From NCBI RefSeq assembly GCF_004340785.1, contig NZ_SLXS01000010.1:46081-110080 (forward strand): 64,000 bases of DNA. The letters run 5' to 3'. Both the position numbers and the translations under genes were made by a program. The DNA is from Tumebacillus sp. BK434. Lineage in GTDB: Bacteria; Bacillota; Bacilli; Tumebacillales; Tumebacillaceae. Positions 25,388 through 34,554 of the stretch are shown piece after piece. Numbering within the stretch: position 1 is the first letter of the stretch; every line of letters starts with the position of its first letter. The notes under the pieces are model-generated. The model was not told the origin of the DNA and made no database searches. It saw nothing but the letters and a program-made list of their open reading frames with translations.

Positions 25388-25863
25388 GCATCGCAATCTA
25401 CCCGGGATCGTTTGACCCGGTTCATTTAGGGCATCTGGACATCGCCGAGCGCGGTGCCAAAGTGTTTGACAAGGTGATCATCGCCGTCATGGTCAATCCG
25501 CACAAGAACCCCTTGTTCACGATTGACGAGCGCAAAGAATTGATCCGCGAAGCGGTCAAACACCTGCCGAACGTCGAAGTGGACAGCTTTACCGGCCTCT
25601 TGGTCGACTACGCGCGCCAGCAGAACGCGGGCGTGATCATCAAAGGGCTGCGAGCGGTATCCGACTTTGAGAGCGAGCTGCAGATGGCGTCGCTGAACCG
25701 CCACATGTACGAGGCGGCGGAGACGCTGTTCATCCCGAACAATCACAACTATTCGTACCTCAGTTCTTCGATCGTCAAAGAGATCGCCCGCCACGGCGGC
25801 CCGGTTTCCGACTTTGTGCCTGGCCACGTGGAAGCGGCGATGCGCGAGAAATACAGCAAGTAA
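25384..25863 (+). CDS. coaD: phosphopantetheine adenylyltransferase
   Basis: The fourth enzyme of CoA synthesis; transfers AMP from ATP to 4'-phosphopantetheine. It is a 159-aa nucleotidyltransferase with the T/HxGH motif [13 protein letters not shown] and the C-terminal [17 protein letters not shown] (ISSxx-type) motif. [10 protein letters not shown] is the substrate-binding loop. It overlaps rsmD by 4 bases. With coaBC in the first part of the window, two of the CoA-pathway genes are present here. Confidence 0.97.
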   Translation: MSIAIYPGSFDPVHLGHLDIAERGAKVFDKVIIAVMVNPHKNPLFTIDERKELIREAVKHLPNVEVDSFTGLLVDYARQQNAGVIIKGLRAVSDFESELQMASLNRHMYEAAETLFIPNNHNYSYLSSSIVKEIARHGGPVSDFVPGHVEAAMREKYSK

Positions 25864-25955
25864 CAGTTGCACACGCACATATGCCGTGAAGAAACAGACC
25901 TGACATACATAGGCAACGCAAAAGCACACAATCAGATGCACGGGGAGGGAGAGCC

Positions 25956-26768
25956 TTGGTGCGCAGACCACGAGTCGGATTGGCGCTGGGAGCGGGCGGT
26001 GCGCGCGGGTTTGCGCATATCGGTGTCCTGCAGGTGCTGGAGAAGATGGGCGTTCAGATCGACATGATCGCCGGGAGCTCGATGGGTTCGATGATCGGCT
26101 CCTTTTATTGCTCCGGAATGGACACGCGCTACATGGAGTCCCTCGCCATCAACTTGAAGCGCCGGCACTGGATCGATTTTACGGTCGTGCCGAAGATGGG
26201 ATTTGTCGGCGGAACGCGGATCATGGAGATGGTCCGCTTTTTGACCAAAGATCAAAACCTCGAAGATTTAAAAATTCCGCTCGCCGTCGTCGCGACCGAC
26301 ATCCAGACCGGCGAACGGGTCGTCTTTCGCGAAGGCCCGGCGTACCATGCGGTGCGCGGCTCGATCTCCATTCCGGGGATCTTCATGCCGCACCGCTACC
26401 AGGGGCGCGTACTGGTCGACGGCGGCGTGATCGACCGCGTGCCGATCAACGTGGCCCGCGAGATGGGGGCGGACATCGTCATCGCCGTCGATGTCGGGCT
26501 CTACGACCGCGAGACAGAAGTCAAAGGCATCTTCGACGTGATCTTTCAATCGATCGAGATCATGGAGCGCGAGATTTTGCGCACGCGCATCTTAAATGCG
26601 GACGTGATCGTGCGCCCCGATGTCGGTCATATCTCATCGACGGCGTTTACCAATATCGAAGAAGTGATCGCACACGGACGGGAAGCGGCAGAGCGCGTGG
26701 CCGAGTTGATCCGCAAAACGATCGACGAGTGGCAGGGAGGAGAGTACGCGGATGGGACAGAAGCATAG
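25956..26768 (+). CDS. patatin-like phospholipase family protein (YlbK/RssA type)
   Basis: A 270-aa patatin-fold hydrolase. The oxyanion loop GAGGARGFAHIGVLQVL and the nucleophile elbow AGSSMGSMIGS (Ser in GxSxG) are near the N-terminus; the catalytic Asp is in VDGGVIDRVP. No signal peptide, so it is cytoplasmic. The substrate is unknown for this subgroup. The start is TTG 25956 or GTG 25959, after GGGGAGGGAG. It overlaps the next gene by 17 bases, in the conserved ylbK-ylbL order. Confidence 0.92.
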   Translation: MVRRPRVGLALGAGGARGFAHIGVLQVLEKMGVQIDMIAGSSMGSMIGSFYCSGMDTRYMESLAINLKRRHWIDFTVVPKMGFVGGTRIMEMVRFLTKDQNLEDLKIPLAVVATDIQTGERVVFREGPAYHAVRGSISIPGIFMPHRYQGRVLVDGGVIDRVPINVAREMGADIVIAVDVGLYDRETEVKGIFDVIFQSIEIMEREILRTRILNADVIVRPDVGHISSTAFTNIEEVIAHGREAAERVAELIRKTIDEWQGGEYADGTEA

Positions 26769-27825
26769 CGACAGCAGCCGATTTCTCGGCAGGAAGAACA
26801 TCCGGGGTGCGGTGATCACAGCGGTGATCGCCGTTTCATTCTTCATCCCGACACCTTATTATCTCTATCAGCCGGGGAGCGCCGAGGAACTGGCCCCGAT
26901 GGTGACCGTCGAAGGCGGCGACAAAGCGGAAAAAGGAACTTTGATGCTGACCACCGTCGCTTCGGTCAAGGCGAGCAATATCTATTACCTCGGCTACGGC
27001 TTGGTGGCGCCGCATACGGAGCTGAAAAAGGAAGAAGAAGTGCGCGGCGACATGAGCGATGACGAGTACTCGCGCCTGCTTGACCACATGATGACCAGTT
27101 CCCAGCACAATGCGGTCGTAGCCGGGCTGACCGCCGCCAAAGAGCCGGTCACCGTGCATTATGAAGGCGTGTTTGTGCGCGCCTTCCTCGACGGGTCAAA
27201 GGCGAAAGGCGTGCTCCAAATCGGCGACATCCTGCACACGATCGATGGCAAGGAACTGCGTAAAGTTGACGAGATGTCGGCGTACATCCAAGCGAACAAA
27301 AAGCCGGGCGACCACGTCAAGGTCGGCTACACCCGCGACGGCAAAGAGCAGCAGGCGACGCTCGACGTGGTGGAGTTCTCCGTCAACACCAAGTCGGGCC
27401 TCATTAAGCGCGTGGGGCTGGGGATGCAGTTGGAGAATGAGACGCGGATCGAAAATGACCGCGATGTGAAGATCAACGCCGAAGACATCGGCGGCCCGTC
27501 GGCCGGCCTGATGTTCTCGCTGGAGATCTACAACCAGATCGCGCCGGGCGACCTGACCAAAGGCTACCGGATCGCCGGTACGGGGACGATCACCATGGAC
27601 GGCGAAGTCGGGCAGATCGGCGGAATCCGCCACAAGATCGTCGCCGCCCACGACGAAGGAGCAGACATCTTCTTCGCGCCGGCCGATCTCGATCCCACCT
27701 ATGACAGCAACGCGTACGACGCGGCCGATGAAGTGAAAAAGCTCGGCTACAAAATGAAAGTGGTGCCGGTCGCCACGCTGCAGGAAGCGATCGACTACTT
27801 GAGCAAATTGGAGCCGAAACAGTAA
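26752..27825 (+). CDS. SepM/YlbL family PDZ and Lon-like serine protease
   Basis: A 357-aa membrane-anchored protease. One N-terminal span (about residues 20-37, AVITAVIAVSFFIPTPYYLY) is followed by an extracytoplasmic PDZ domain (about 140-225) and a Lon-type S16 domain. The catalytic Ser lies in GGPSAGLMFSLEIY and the Lys in GIRHKIVAAHDEGAD. Relatives process signalling peptides (SepM) or help DNA-damage checkpoint recovery by clearing YneA (YlbL/DdcP); which applies here is open. GGGAGGAGAG precedes ATG 26752. Confidence 0.93.
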   Translation: MGQKHSDSSRFLGRKNIRGAVITAVIAVSFFIPTPYYLYQPGSAEELAPMVTVEGGDKAEKGTLMLTTVASVKASNIYYLGYGLVAPHTELKKEEEVRGDMSDDEYSRLLDHMMTSSQHNAVVAGLTAAKEPVTVHYEGVFVRAFLDGSKAKGVLQIGDILHTIDGKELRKVDEMSAYIQANKKPGDHVKVGYTRDGKEQQATLDVVEFSVNTKSGLIKRVGLGMQLENETRIENDRDVKINAEDIGGPSAGLMFSLEIYNQIAPGDLTKGYRIAGTGTITMDGEVGQIGGIRHKIVAAHDEGADIFFAPADLDPTYDSNAYDAADEVKKLGYKMKVVPVATLQEAIDYLSKLEPKQ

Positions 27826-27840
27826 AATACGTGGACACGA

Positions 27841-27873
27841 AAAACGTCTCTCCGGCGCCGGAGAGACGTTTTT
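27841..27873. terminator. bidirectional terminator between ylbL-like gene and tmcAL
   Basis: AAAAACGTCTCTCCGG-CGCCGG... forms a near-perfect stem (GTCTCTCC with GGAGAGAC) flanked by A and T runs, placed between convergent genes. Confidence 0.92.
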
Positions 27874-27939
27874 GTTTGCTCGAACAGCAAGCTGCCGATG
27901 GCGAACGTGACGAAAGTGGGTGGCTGCTGCACCGCGCCG

Positions 27940-29181
27940 TTACCGCGTTGCCGATTGCGGTGCTTCGATCAGCACCGGGCGGGTGATGTCCCACAGTTCC
28001 GCACCCGGCTGCCGAGTCGGATACCCTTGTGCATAGAGGCGTGAGGCGCGCAGGTCGAACTCGAGCATCTTCGGTTTTTCCTTCGGCAATTTGGTCAGAA
28101 TAGGAACACTGGCGCGGCTTGACGCCGCTTTCAGCACCGCTTGTCCACGCAGGGTGAAGCCGAGCACGCGGATGTAGGAAGGGCCGTCGTGCACAGCGAG
28201 CGCTTCCTGCTCGCTGCGGGTCAGCCCGAGCAGAACCTGGGTCAGCGCCCGCTGAATCTTCGTCCACGTGTAGCGCTTGGTCTTGGTGAGCCGGATCAGC
28301 TCCTGCACCGTAGCGGCCCGCAGAGCGGCTTCCAGCAACCTGTGCTCCAGCCCCTCGTCGACCCCGACATACTCGCGGAGCTGTTCGGGCGTGGCGCGGT
28401 GCAGGAGCGTAAACAGCGCCTGGTGGTAGTTCTCCCACGACAGCGGCCCGCGCCCGGCTGCAAACTCTTCCTGCAGCACCCGGTAGGAGAGGGCAGGGAG
28501 CAGATTTTCCGCCGTCTCGATCCCCGTCTCAAACGTCGCTTTGCGAATCGCAGTCGCCGATGCGATCGAGGGATGGGTGATCGTCTGCTGGTTGTAGCCC
28601 GCAGCGATGCGGGTGATCGTCGCGGGTTCGATCCGGCTGCCGAGCTTCCGGAGCGCGGCGAGATATTCGAGCCCGAGCATGTTGTTTGGCATCTTGGCCA
28701 ATGCGGAGTCGATCAAGGGGTCAAGGTCTGCATAGCGGGCCAGCGCGTCGGAAGCGGCGCGGGGGTATGAATGCCCCTTTTGCAGCTCTTCGCGCAAAAA
28801 AGTTTTGAAAAGCGGCGGTTCTTCAACTAAAATGTTACTAAGCGCTTGCAGCGACCGGATGTCGCCGCTTTCGCTGCCGAAGCAGACGCTGTCGACCACA
28901 CCGAGGCGGTCGAGCACCCCGATCGACCCGAGAGCGAACAGCGCGGCACTCTGCGCCGAATACGCGGCAGGCAGCTCCAGCACGAGGTCTGCGCCTTGTA
29001 ACAGCGCCATTTTCGTGCGGGCCCACTTGTTGACGAGCGCCGGCTCCCCGCGCTGCAGAAAGTGGCCGCTCATCACGGCGACGATCGCATCGGCTTCTGT
29101 GGCAGCCCGTGATTGTTCAAGATGATACAGGTGTCCGTTGTGCATCGGATTGTATTCCACGACGACGCCGGTGACTTTCAT
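27940..29181 (-). CDS. tmcAL: tRNA(Met) cytidine acetate ligase TmcAL (YlbM)
   Basis: A 413-aa nucleotidyltransferase-fold protein that acetylates C34 of elongator tRNA-Met using acetate and ATP. The N-terminus MKVTGVVVEYNPMHNGHLYH contains the HxGH-type ATP-binding motif; the conserved HFLQRGEPALVNKW and GSESGDI follow. The start 29181 is chosen because GGGAGGAG lies 7 bases upstream; an ATG five codons earlier lacks this. It is transcribed against its neighbours, as ylbM often is. Confidence 0.93.
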   Translation of the reverse strand: MKVTGVVVEYNPMHNGHLYHLEQSRAATEADAIVAVMSGHFLQRGEPALVNKWARTKMALLQGADLVLELPAAYSAQSAALFALGSIGVLDRLGVVDSVCFGSESGDIRSLQALSNILVEEPPLFKTFLREELQKGHSYPRAASDALARYADLDPLIDSALAKMPNNMLGLEYLAALRKLGSRIEPATITRIAAGYNQQTITHPSIASATAIRKATFETGIETAENLLPALSYRVLQEEFAAGRGPLSWENYHQALFTLLHRATPEQLREYVGVDEGLEHRLLEAALRAATVQELIRLTKTKRYTWTKIQRALTQVLLGLTRSEQEALAVHDGPSYIRVLGFTLRGQAVLKAASSRASVPILTKLPKEKPKMLEFDLRASRLYAQGYPTRQPGAELWDITRPVLIEAPQSATR

Positions 29182-29235
29182 GGGAACTCCTCCCAACAGC
29201 CGTAATATTCGTCATTATAGCAAGCATGAACTTTA

Positions 29236-29264
29236 TTGACAATTTGCCAATCACTAGATATAAT
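29236..29264 (+). promoter_or_regulatory. consensus sigma-A promoter of yceD-rpmF
   Basis: TTGACA (29236-29241), a spacer of exactly 17, and TATAAT (29259-29264): a perfect vegetative promoter for the YceD-rpmF unit. Confidence 0.95.
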
Positions 29265-29292
29265 GAACTCTGTTGCTTACGAGGTGATATCG

Positions 29293-29820
29293 TTGAAACT
29301 GAGTTGGCGTGAATTGCGAGAGCGATCCGAAGGCGTTACATTGCAAGAAACGGTTGAACTGCCGAACCTCGTCAAAGAGAATCGTCAATTGATCAAGCTT
29401 GAGCCCGTCCGTGCAGTGCTGCATGGAACGGAGGCATCCGCTGTCGCACTCCTGCAGGGCAGCCTGCAGAGCAAGGCAACGTATCGCTGCTCACGCTGTC
29501 TGACCGATTTTTCCGAGGATTTGCATGTGCCATTTGACGAGCATTTCATGCAAGTGACGGAGGACAAGCTTTCCGCGGAGGAAGGTACTGATTACGACGA
29601 TGACCGCAATCTTATCGTCGGTGAACAGTTCGATCTTGTGCCTTATCTCGAGCAGGCGATCAATCTCGCTCTGCCGTATCGTCCACTTTGCAATCAGGAT
29701 TGCGCTGGATTGTGTCCGCAGTGCGGCGTCAACCTCAATGAGGCGAGTTGTTCTTGTCAAACAGAACGAATCGACCCTCGGTTGGCAGATCTGGCTAAAT
29801 TTTTTGAAAAAGATTCTTAA
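29293..29820 (+). CDS. YceD/DUF177 family protein
   Basis: A 175-aa protein with the pattern [10 protein letters not shown] and C-terminal [17 protein letters not shown]...C, giving two CxxC pairs that probably bind zinc. YceD-type proteins are linked with 23S rRNA accumulation and are nearly always next to rpmF, as here (35 bases upstream). The TTG start at 29293 has GAGGTGAT upstream; the ORF could be read from 29236, but that would place the start codon inside the -35 box. Confidence 0.92.
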   Translation: MKLSWRELRERSEGVTLQETVELPNLVKENRQLIKLEPVRAVLHGTEASAVALLQGSLQSKATYRCSRCLTDFSEDLHVPFDEHFMQVTEDKLSAEEGTDYDDDRNLIVGEQFDLVPYLEQAINLALPYRPLCNQDCAGLCPQCGVNLNEASCSCQTERIDPRLADLAKFFEKDS

Positions 29821-29855
29821 GCTTTCTTTTTTCTCTGTTAAGGAGGTGGATCCAA

Positions 29856-30032
29856 ATGGCAGTACCGCAAAGACGTACCTCGAAGACCCGCAAGCGCATG
29901 CGTCGCACCCACTTCAAGATCTCGGTTCCGGGTATGGTGGAATGCCCGCAGTGCCATGAAATGAAACTGGCTCATCGCATCTGCAAAAACTGCGGCTCTT
30001 ACAAAGGTCGTACCGTTGTAGAGGCTGAATAA
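29856..30032 (+). CDS. rpmF: 50S ribosomal protein L32
   Basis: A 58-aa protein, [20 protein letters not shown], with zinc-ribbon pairs CPQCH and CKNCG; family length and N-terminus are standard. AAGGAGGTGG precedes ATG 29856. Together with YceD it forms a two-gene unit from the consensus promoter at 29236 to the terminator at 30047. Confidence 0.97.
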   Translation: MAVPQRRTSKTRKRMRRTHFKISVPGMVECPQCHEMKLAHRICKNCGSYKGRTVVEAE

Positions 30033-30046
30033 TTACGCCCATAAAG

Positions 30047-30077
30047 GCAAGCGCTGCAGTTTTGGCGCTTGCTTTTT
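30047..30077 (+). terminator. intrinsic terminator after rpmF
   Basis: GCAAGCGC-TGCAGTTTTG-GCGCTTGC followed by TTTTT. Confidence 0.9.
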
Positions 30078-30123
30078 ACGTTATTCTCGACAAAACTTCT
30101 CCCGAAAGCGACAAAAAAATGAG

Positions 30124-30152
30124 TTGTGGAAGCTGTCCTTTTTTTATATACT
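30124..30152 (+). promoter_or_regulatory. fapR promoter
   Basis: TTGTGG (30124-30129), a 17-base spacer and TATACT (30147-30152). The FapR operator follows directly, covering the expected transcription start. Confidence 0.75.
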
Positions 30153-30153
30153 T

Positions 30154-30174
30154 CTAATAGCACTAGGTACTAAG
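30154..30174. promoter_or_regulatory. FapR operator
   Basis: On the reverse strand the site reads TTAGTACCTAGTGCTATTAG, close to the FapR consensus half-sites around TTAGTACC. It overlaps the predicted start point of the fapR-plsX-fab transcript, so FapR should repress its own operon until malonyl-CoA releases it. Confidence 0.88.
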
Positions 30175-30226
30175 AGCGAGTAAACATCGCAGACATCTCC
30201 TAATGGCTAGGGGGATTCGAGGAGAT

Positions 30227-30778
30227 ATGGCAGCGCGTAATAAACGGCAGCGGCAACAGGAGTTGACAGCTTTGATCGACTCGGAGCCGTTCCTGACAGA
30301 TGAAGAGCTAGCCGACCGGTTTGAAGTGAGCGTGCAGACGATTCGCCTCGACCGGCTTGCCCTTGGGATCCCGGAACTGCGCGAACGGATCAAAGCGGTG
30401 GCTGAGCAGAATTATTCAGAAGTGCGGTCGCTGGAAAGCTCAGAAGTGATCGGAGAGCTGATCGAACTCGACCTGAACGCTTTGGCGATCTCGATCCTCG
30501 AGATCGGCCCGGAGCACGTGTTCACCCGCACCAAGATCGCCCGCGGACATCATTTGTTCGCACAGGCCAATTCGCTGGCGGTGGGCATCATCAATGCTGA
30601 GACGGTGTTGACCGGTTCGGCGGAAGTCCGCTACAAGCGCCCGGTAAAACTGGGCGAACGTCTGGTCTGCAAAGCGGTGGTCAAAGACCTGCGCGGCGAA
30701 CGCGCTCATGTGGATGTGACGACAAAAGTTCGCGACGACATCGTGTTCGAAGGGCAGTTTGTCGTCTTTAAGATGTAG
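30227..30778 (+). CDS. fapR: fatty acid and phospholipid biosynthesis repressor FapR
   Basis: An N-terminal DeoR-like helix-turn-helix (LTDEELADRFEVSVQTIRLD) is linked to a hot-dog thioesterase-like domain that senses malonyl-CoA (RGHHLFAQANSLAVGIINAE; TGSAEVRYKRPVKLGERL). This is the usual FapR plan and length (183 aa from ATG 30227, 191 from ATG 30203). Neither start has ideal ribosome-binding spacing; 30227 gives MAARNKRQRQ, which matches the family. An operator matching FapR lies just upstream, so autoregulation is expected. Confidence 0.94.
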   Translation: MAARNKRQRQQELTALIDSEPFLTDEELADRFEVSVQTIRLDRLALGIPELRERIKAVAEQNYSEVRSLESSEVIGELIELDLNALAISILEIGPEHVFTRTKIARGHHLFAQANSLAVGIINAETVLTGSAEVRYKRPVKLGERLVCKAVVKDLRGERAHVDVTTKVRDDIVFEGQFVVFKM

Positions 30779-30808
30779 CACCAGAGGCAGAGAACGGGGG
30801 AGAAACCT

Positions 30809-31813
30809 GTGAGAATAGCGATTGATGCCATGGGCGGCGACAACGCACCGCAGGCGATCGTAGCAGGATCGCTCGACGCGGCGCGCGCCTATCCCGATAT
30901 CACGCTGGTTTTGGTCGGCGACGAAGCGCAGATTAAGCAGCATGCGGGAGCGAACCTCCCGGTCAATCTTGAAATTGTACATACTACAGAAGTGATCGAT
31001 GCGGAAGACGAGCCGGTGAAAGCGGTACGCCGCAAGAAGGACTCCTCGATGGTGGTCGCAGCGCGGATGGTCAAAGAGGGTCTCGCGGACGGCATGGTCT
31101 CGGCCGGCAACACCGGCGCTTTGATGACGGCAGGGCTGTTGATCGTCGGCCGCGTCAAAGGCATCGAGCGTCCGGCATTGGCATCGATCTGGCCGACGAT
31201 GGGCGGCAACTCGATGCTTACGCTCGACGTCGGCGCGAACATGGATGCGGAAGCCAATCATCTCTACCAGTACGCGCTGATGGCCAACGCCTATGCACAG
31301 ATCGTTCTGGAGCGTCCCAAGCCGCGCATCGGCCTGCTGAACATCGGTGCTGAGCCTGGCAAAGGCGACAAGCTGCGCAAAGAGGCGTATCCGTTGCTGG
31401 AGTCCGGTCCGTTCTATTTTGTCGGCAATATCGAGGCGCGCGAGGCGCTGAACGACAAATGTGACGTGCTGGTCGCCGACGGCTTCACCGGCAACAACAT
31501 GCTGAAGCTGATCGAAGGCTTCGGCCTCGGCATCTTCGGCGAATTGAAAAAGATGTTTATGAAGAGCGCGATGACCAAGCTGGCCGCTGTGGTGCTGAAG
31601 CCGGGGCTCACCGCTTTCAAGAATAAATTCGACTACGCCGAATACGGCGGAGCGCCGCTGCTCGGCATCGACGGCGCGGTGATCAAAGCGCACGGGTCGT
31701 CCAACCCCCGCGCGTTCCGCATGGCGATTCACCAGGCCCGCGCGTTCCTCAAAGGGGACGTGCTCGGCAAGATCCGCACCGATCTGGCGGAAGGAGGAGA
31801 ACAGACATCATGA
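30809..31813 (+). CDS. plsX: phosphate acyltransferase PlsX
   Basis: A 334-aa peripheral membrane enzyme that makes acyl-phosphate from acyl-ACP, the first dedicated step to phosphatidic acid with PlsY. Motifs: IAIDAMGGDNAPQAIV at the N-terminus, SAGNTGALMTAGLLIVGR, and ADGFTGNNMLK. GTG start at 30809 after GGGGGAGAAA. It overlaps fabH by 4 bases. First structural gene of the FapR-controlled cluster. Confidence 0.96.
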   Translation: MRIAIDAMGGDNAPQAIVAGSLDAARAYPDITLVLVGDEAQIKQHAGANLPVNLEIVHTTEVIDAEDEPVKAVRRKKDSSMVVAARMVKEGLADGMVSAGNTGALMTAGLLIVGRVKGIERPALASIWPTMGGNSMLTLDVGANMDAEANHLYQYALMANAYAQIVLERPKPRIGLLNIGAEPGKGDKLRKEAYPLLESGPFYFVGNIEAREALNDKCDVLVADGFTGNNMLKLIEGFGLGIFGELKKMFMKSAMTKLAAVVLKPGLTAFKNKFDYAEYGGAPLLGIDGAVIKAHGSSNPRAFRMAIHQARAFLKGDVLGKIRTDLAEGGEQTS

Positions 31814-32796
31814 GCAAAATTTCGGTCGGCATTTTAGGCACAGGTTCGGCAGTGCCGGACAACGTGGTCACCAATGAAGACATGGCGCAGCGCGTCGAGA
31901 CGAATGACGAATGGATTCGCACCCGCACCGGGATTCGCGAACGCCGTTTTGCAGACGAAAACACCGCTTCCTCCGATCTCGCCTTCCTCGCCGCACAGCG
32001 TGCGATGGAAGCGGCAGGCGTGACGGCTGAAGACATCGGCATGGTGATCTGTGCGACAGTCACCCCCGACATGATGTTCCCGGCGACGGCGTGTCTCGTT
32101 CAGGATCGCCTCGGCGCGAAAAACGCGGCGGCGTTCGACTTGTCGGCCGGCTGCAGCGGTTTTCTTTACGGTCTGTCGGTCGCAGTGCCGATGATTCAGA
32201 CTGGCATGTATAAGCATGTCCTCGTCATCGGCGTGGAGACTCTGTCGCGGATCATGGACTTTGAAGACCGCAGCACCTGCGTGCTGTTCGGCGACGGCGC
32301 AGGCGCAGTCGTTCTCGGACCGACCACCGAAGGGCGCGGTTTCCTGTCCTTCGAGATGGGCGCGGACGGCTCTGGCGGCAACCTGCTGAAGCAGGAAGCG
32401 GGCGGCTCGCGCAACCCGGCGACGCAGGAGACGGTGCTGGCGCGCAAACACTTCATCTCGATGGCGGGCAACGAAGTGTTCAAATTCGCTGTGCGCATCC
32501 TCGGCTCCGCTTCCGAAGCGGCGCTGAAGAAGGCGGGACTCAGCAAAGAGGACATCGACTATCTGATTCCGCATCAAGCGAACACGCGCATCATCGATTC
32601 GGCGATCAAGCGCCTCGAACTGTCGGAGGAAAAGGTGTACGTCAACCTCGACCGCTACGGCAACATGTCGTCGGCGTCGATTCCGGTCGCGCTCGACGAA
32701 GCGGTGCGCGCAGGCAAGATCAAAGAGAACGACACGCTGGTGCTCGTCGGGTTCGGCGCAGGTCTGACCTGGGGCGCAACCGTGCTGAAATGGTAA
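31810..32796 (+). CDS. fabH: beta-ketoacyl-ACP synthase III
   Basis: Starts fatty acid synthesis by condensing acyl-CoA with malonyl-ACP. In 328 aa the catalytic triad is complete: Cys115 in DLSAGCSGFLYG, His in LIPHQANTRI and Asn in YGNMSSASIP. In Gram-positives FabH usually prefers branched primers; specificity cannot be read here. It lies between plsX and fabD, whereas in B. subtilis it is elsewhere. GGAGGAG upstream overlaps plsX. Confidence 0.96.
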   Translation: MSKISVGILGTGSAVPDNVVTNEDMAQRVETNDEWIRTRTGIRERRFADENTASSDLAFLAAQRAMEAAGVTAEDIGMVICATVTPDMMFPATACLVQDRLGAKNAAAFDLSAGCSGFLYGLSVAVPMIQTGMYKHVLVIGVETLSRIMDFEDRSTCVLFGDGAGAVVLGPTTEGRGFLSFEMGADGSGGNLLKQEAGGSRNPATQETVLARKHFISMAGNEVFKFAVRILGSASEAALKKAGLSKEDIDYLIPHQANTRIIDSAIKRLELSEEKVYVNLDRYGNMSSASIPVALDEAVRAGKIKENDTLVLVGFGAGLTWGATVLKW

Positions 32797-32822
32797 GCAA
32801 CGGCTGAAGGAGTGAAGACATC

Positions 32823-33779
32823 ATGACAGGCAAACTGGCATTTTTATTCCCGGGCCAAGGCGCGCAAGTCGTCGGTATGGGCAAGGAGATGGCCGAGCAA
32901 TATCCGGCAGCTGCCGAGGTGTTCAAACGAGCGGACGAAGCGCTGGGCTTCTCCCTGTCGGAGATCATCTGGAACGGACCGGAAGATCAGCTGCGTCTGA
33001 CTTACTACACACAGCCCGCGATCTTGACCACCTCGATCGCCTTTCTGGAAGTGTTGAAGGCGGAAGGGATCGCGCCGGCCGCAACTGCCGGCCACTCGCT
33101 CGGCGAATATTCGGCGCTGGTCGCCGCCGGTGCAATGAAGTTTGAAGATGCGGTGCGCGTGGTGCATGCCCGCGGCAAATTCATGGACGAAGCCGTTCCG
33201 GCAGGGCTCGGTGCGATGAGCGCCGTGATGGGCGTCGACCGCGAACAGCTCGCTGCGATCTGCCGTGAAGTGTCCGTAACGCACGGACCGGTCGAACTGG
33301 CCAACGTCAACTCGCCGGGCCAAGTGGTGATCTCCGGCAAGGCGGAAGCGGTCGAAGAGGCCGGACGCGTGCTGAAAGAGAACAAAGGCAAGGTCACCCC
33401 GCTCGTCGTCAGCGGTCCGTTCCACTCTTCGCTGATGCAGCCGGCTGCCGACAAGCTCGCCGCAGTCCTGCAAAACATCGAGATCGAGGATGCGGCAGTT
33501 CCGGTCATCGCCAACGTCACGGCAGCTCCGGTGCAGACGGCGGCGGAGATCCGCAACGCGCTGACCCGTCAGGTGTCGTCGTCGGTGCTGTGGGAAGACA
33601 GCGTGCTGGCGATGCGAAACGAGCTGGGTATCGAAACGTTTGTTGAGATCGGTCCGGGCAAAGTGCTGACCGGTCTGCTCAAGCGGATCGACAAGACCGC
33701 CAAAGGGCTGTTGATCAACAGCCCGGATACATATGCAGCCACGGTGGCTGCGCTGAAAGGGGAACCGGCCGAATGTTAA
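32823..33779 (+). CDS. fabD: malonyl-CoA:ACP transacylase
   Basis: A 318-aa enzyme that loads malonate onto ACP. The N-terminal LFPGQGAQVVGMG, the nucleophile Ser92 in AGHSLGEYSAL, the downstream active-site His in SGPFHSSLM and FVEIGPGKVL are all present. A ferredoxin-like small subdomain lies between about 125 and 195. It overlaps fabG by 7 bases. Confidence 0.97.
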   Translation: MTGKLAFLFPGQGAQVVGMGKEMAEQYPAAAEVFKRADEALGFSLSEIIWNGPEDQLRLTYYTQPAILTTSIAFLEVLKAEGIAPAATAGHSLGEYSALVAAGAMKFEDAVRVVHARGKFMDEAVPAGLGAMSAVMGVDREQLAAICREVSVTHGPVELANVNSPGQVVISGKAEAVEEAGRVLKENKGKVTPLVVSGPFHSSLMQPAADKLAAVLQNIEIEDAAVPVIANVTAAPVQTAAEIRNALTRQVSSSVLWEDSVLAMRNELGIETFVEIGPGKVLTGLLKRIDKTAKGLLINSPDTYAATVAALKGEPAEC

Positions 33780-34513
33780 GCGGAAAAACAGCACTGGTCA
33801 CCGGCGGTTCGCGCGGGATCGGCCGTGCGATCTGTCTGGAACTGGCCAAGCAGGGCGCGAAAGTCGTCGTGAACTACGCAGGCAGCGCAGGCGCGGCACA
33901 GGAAACGGTAGAAATGATCCAAAGCCTCGGCGGTGAAGCGATCGCCGTGCAAGGCGACGTCGCTTCCTACGAGGACGCGGAAAAGATGGTGGCGGCGACA
34001 CTCGAAACGTTTGGCCGCATCGACATCCTCGTCAACAATGCCGGCATCACCCGCGACAACCTGCTGATGCGCATGAAAGAAGAAGAGTGGGATGCGGTGA
34101 TCAACACCAACCTGAAAGGCGTGTTCAACTGCACCAAAGCGGCGACACGCCCGATGATGAAGCAGCGTGTGGGCCGCATCATCAACATCACCTCGGTGGT
34201 CGGCCAGATCGGCAACCCGGGCCAGGCGAACTACGTGTCCGCCAAGGCCGGCGTGATCGGTCTGACCAAGTCGAACGCCAAGGAGCTCGCCTCGCGCAAC
34301 ATCACCGTCAATGCGATCGCTCCGGGCTATATCGAGACGGAGATGACCGAGAAGCTCGGCGAGGACATCAAGTCCAAGCTGTTCGAAGCGATTCCGCTCG
34401 GCCGCATGGGCAAGCCGGAAGACATCGCGCACCTCGTGTCCTTCCTGGCCTCCGACAATGCGTCGTACATCACCGGCCAGATCATGAATGTGGACGGCGG
34501 CATGGTCATGTAG
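33773..34513 (+). CDS. fabG: 3-oxoacyl-ACP reductase
   Basis: A short-chain dehydrogenase of 246 aa reducing beta-ketoacyl-ACP with NADPH. The cofactor motif TGGSRGIGRAICLELA is at the N-terminus, NNAGITRDNLLMRM in the middle, and the active-site Ser-Tyr-Lys set is in NITSVVG and YVSAKAG. The C-terminal NVDGGMVM is typical of FabG. The ATG at 33773 lies inside the end of fabD, implying coupling. Confidence 0.97.
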   Translation: MLSGKTALVTGGSRGIGRAICLELAKQGAKVVVNYAGSAGAAQETVEMIQSLGGEAIAVQGDVASYEDAEKMVAATLETFGRIDILVNNAGITRDNLLMRMKEEEWDAVINTNLKGVFNCTKAATRPMMKQRVGRIINITSVVGQIGNPGQANYVSAKAGVIGLTKSNAKELASRNITVNAIAPGYIETEMTEKLGEDIKSKLFEAIPLGRMGKPEDIAHLVSFLASDNASYITGQIMNVDGGMVM

Positions 34514-34554
34514 CCATCCGCATGATAGAATTTGCTTGAGAGGAGGTGAACAGC

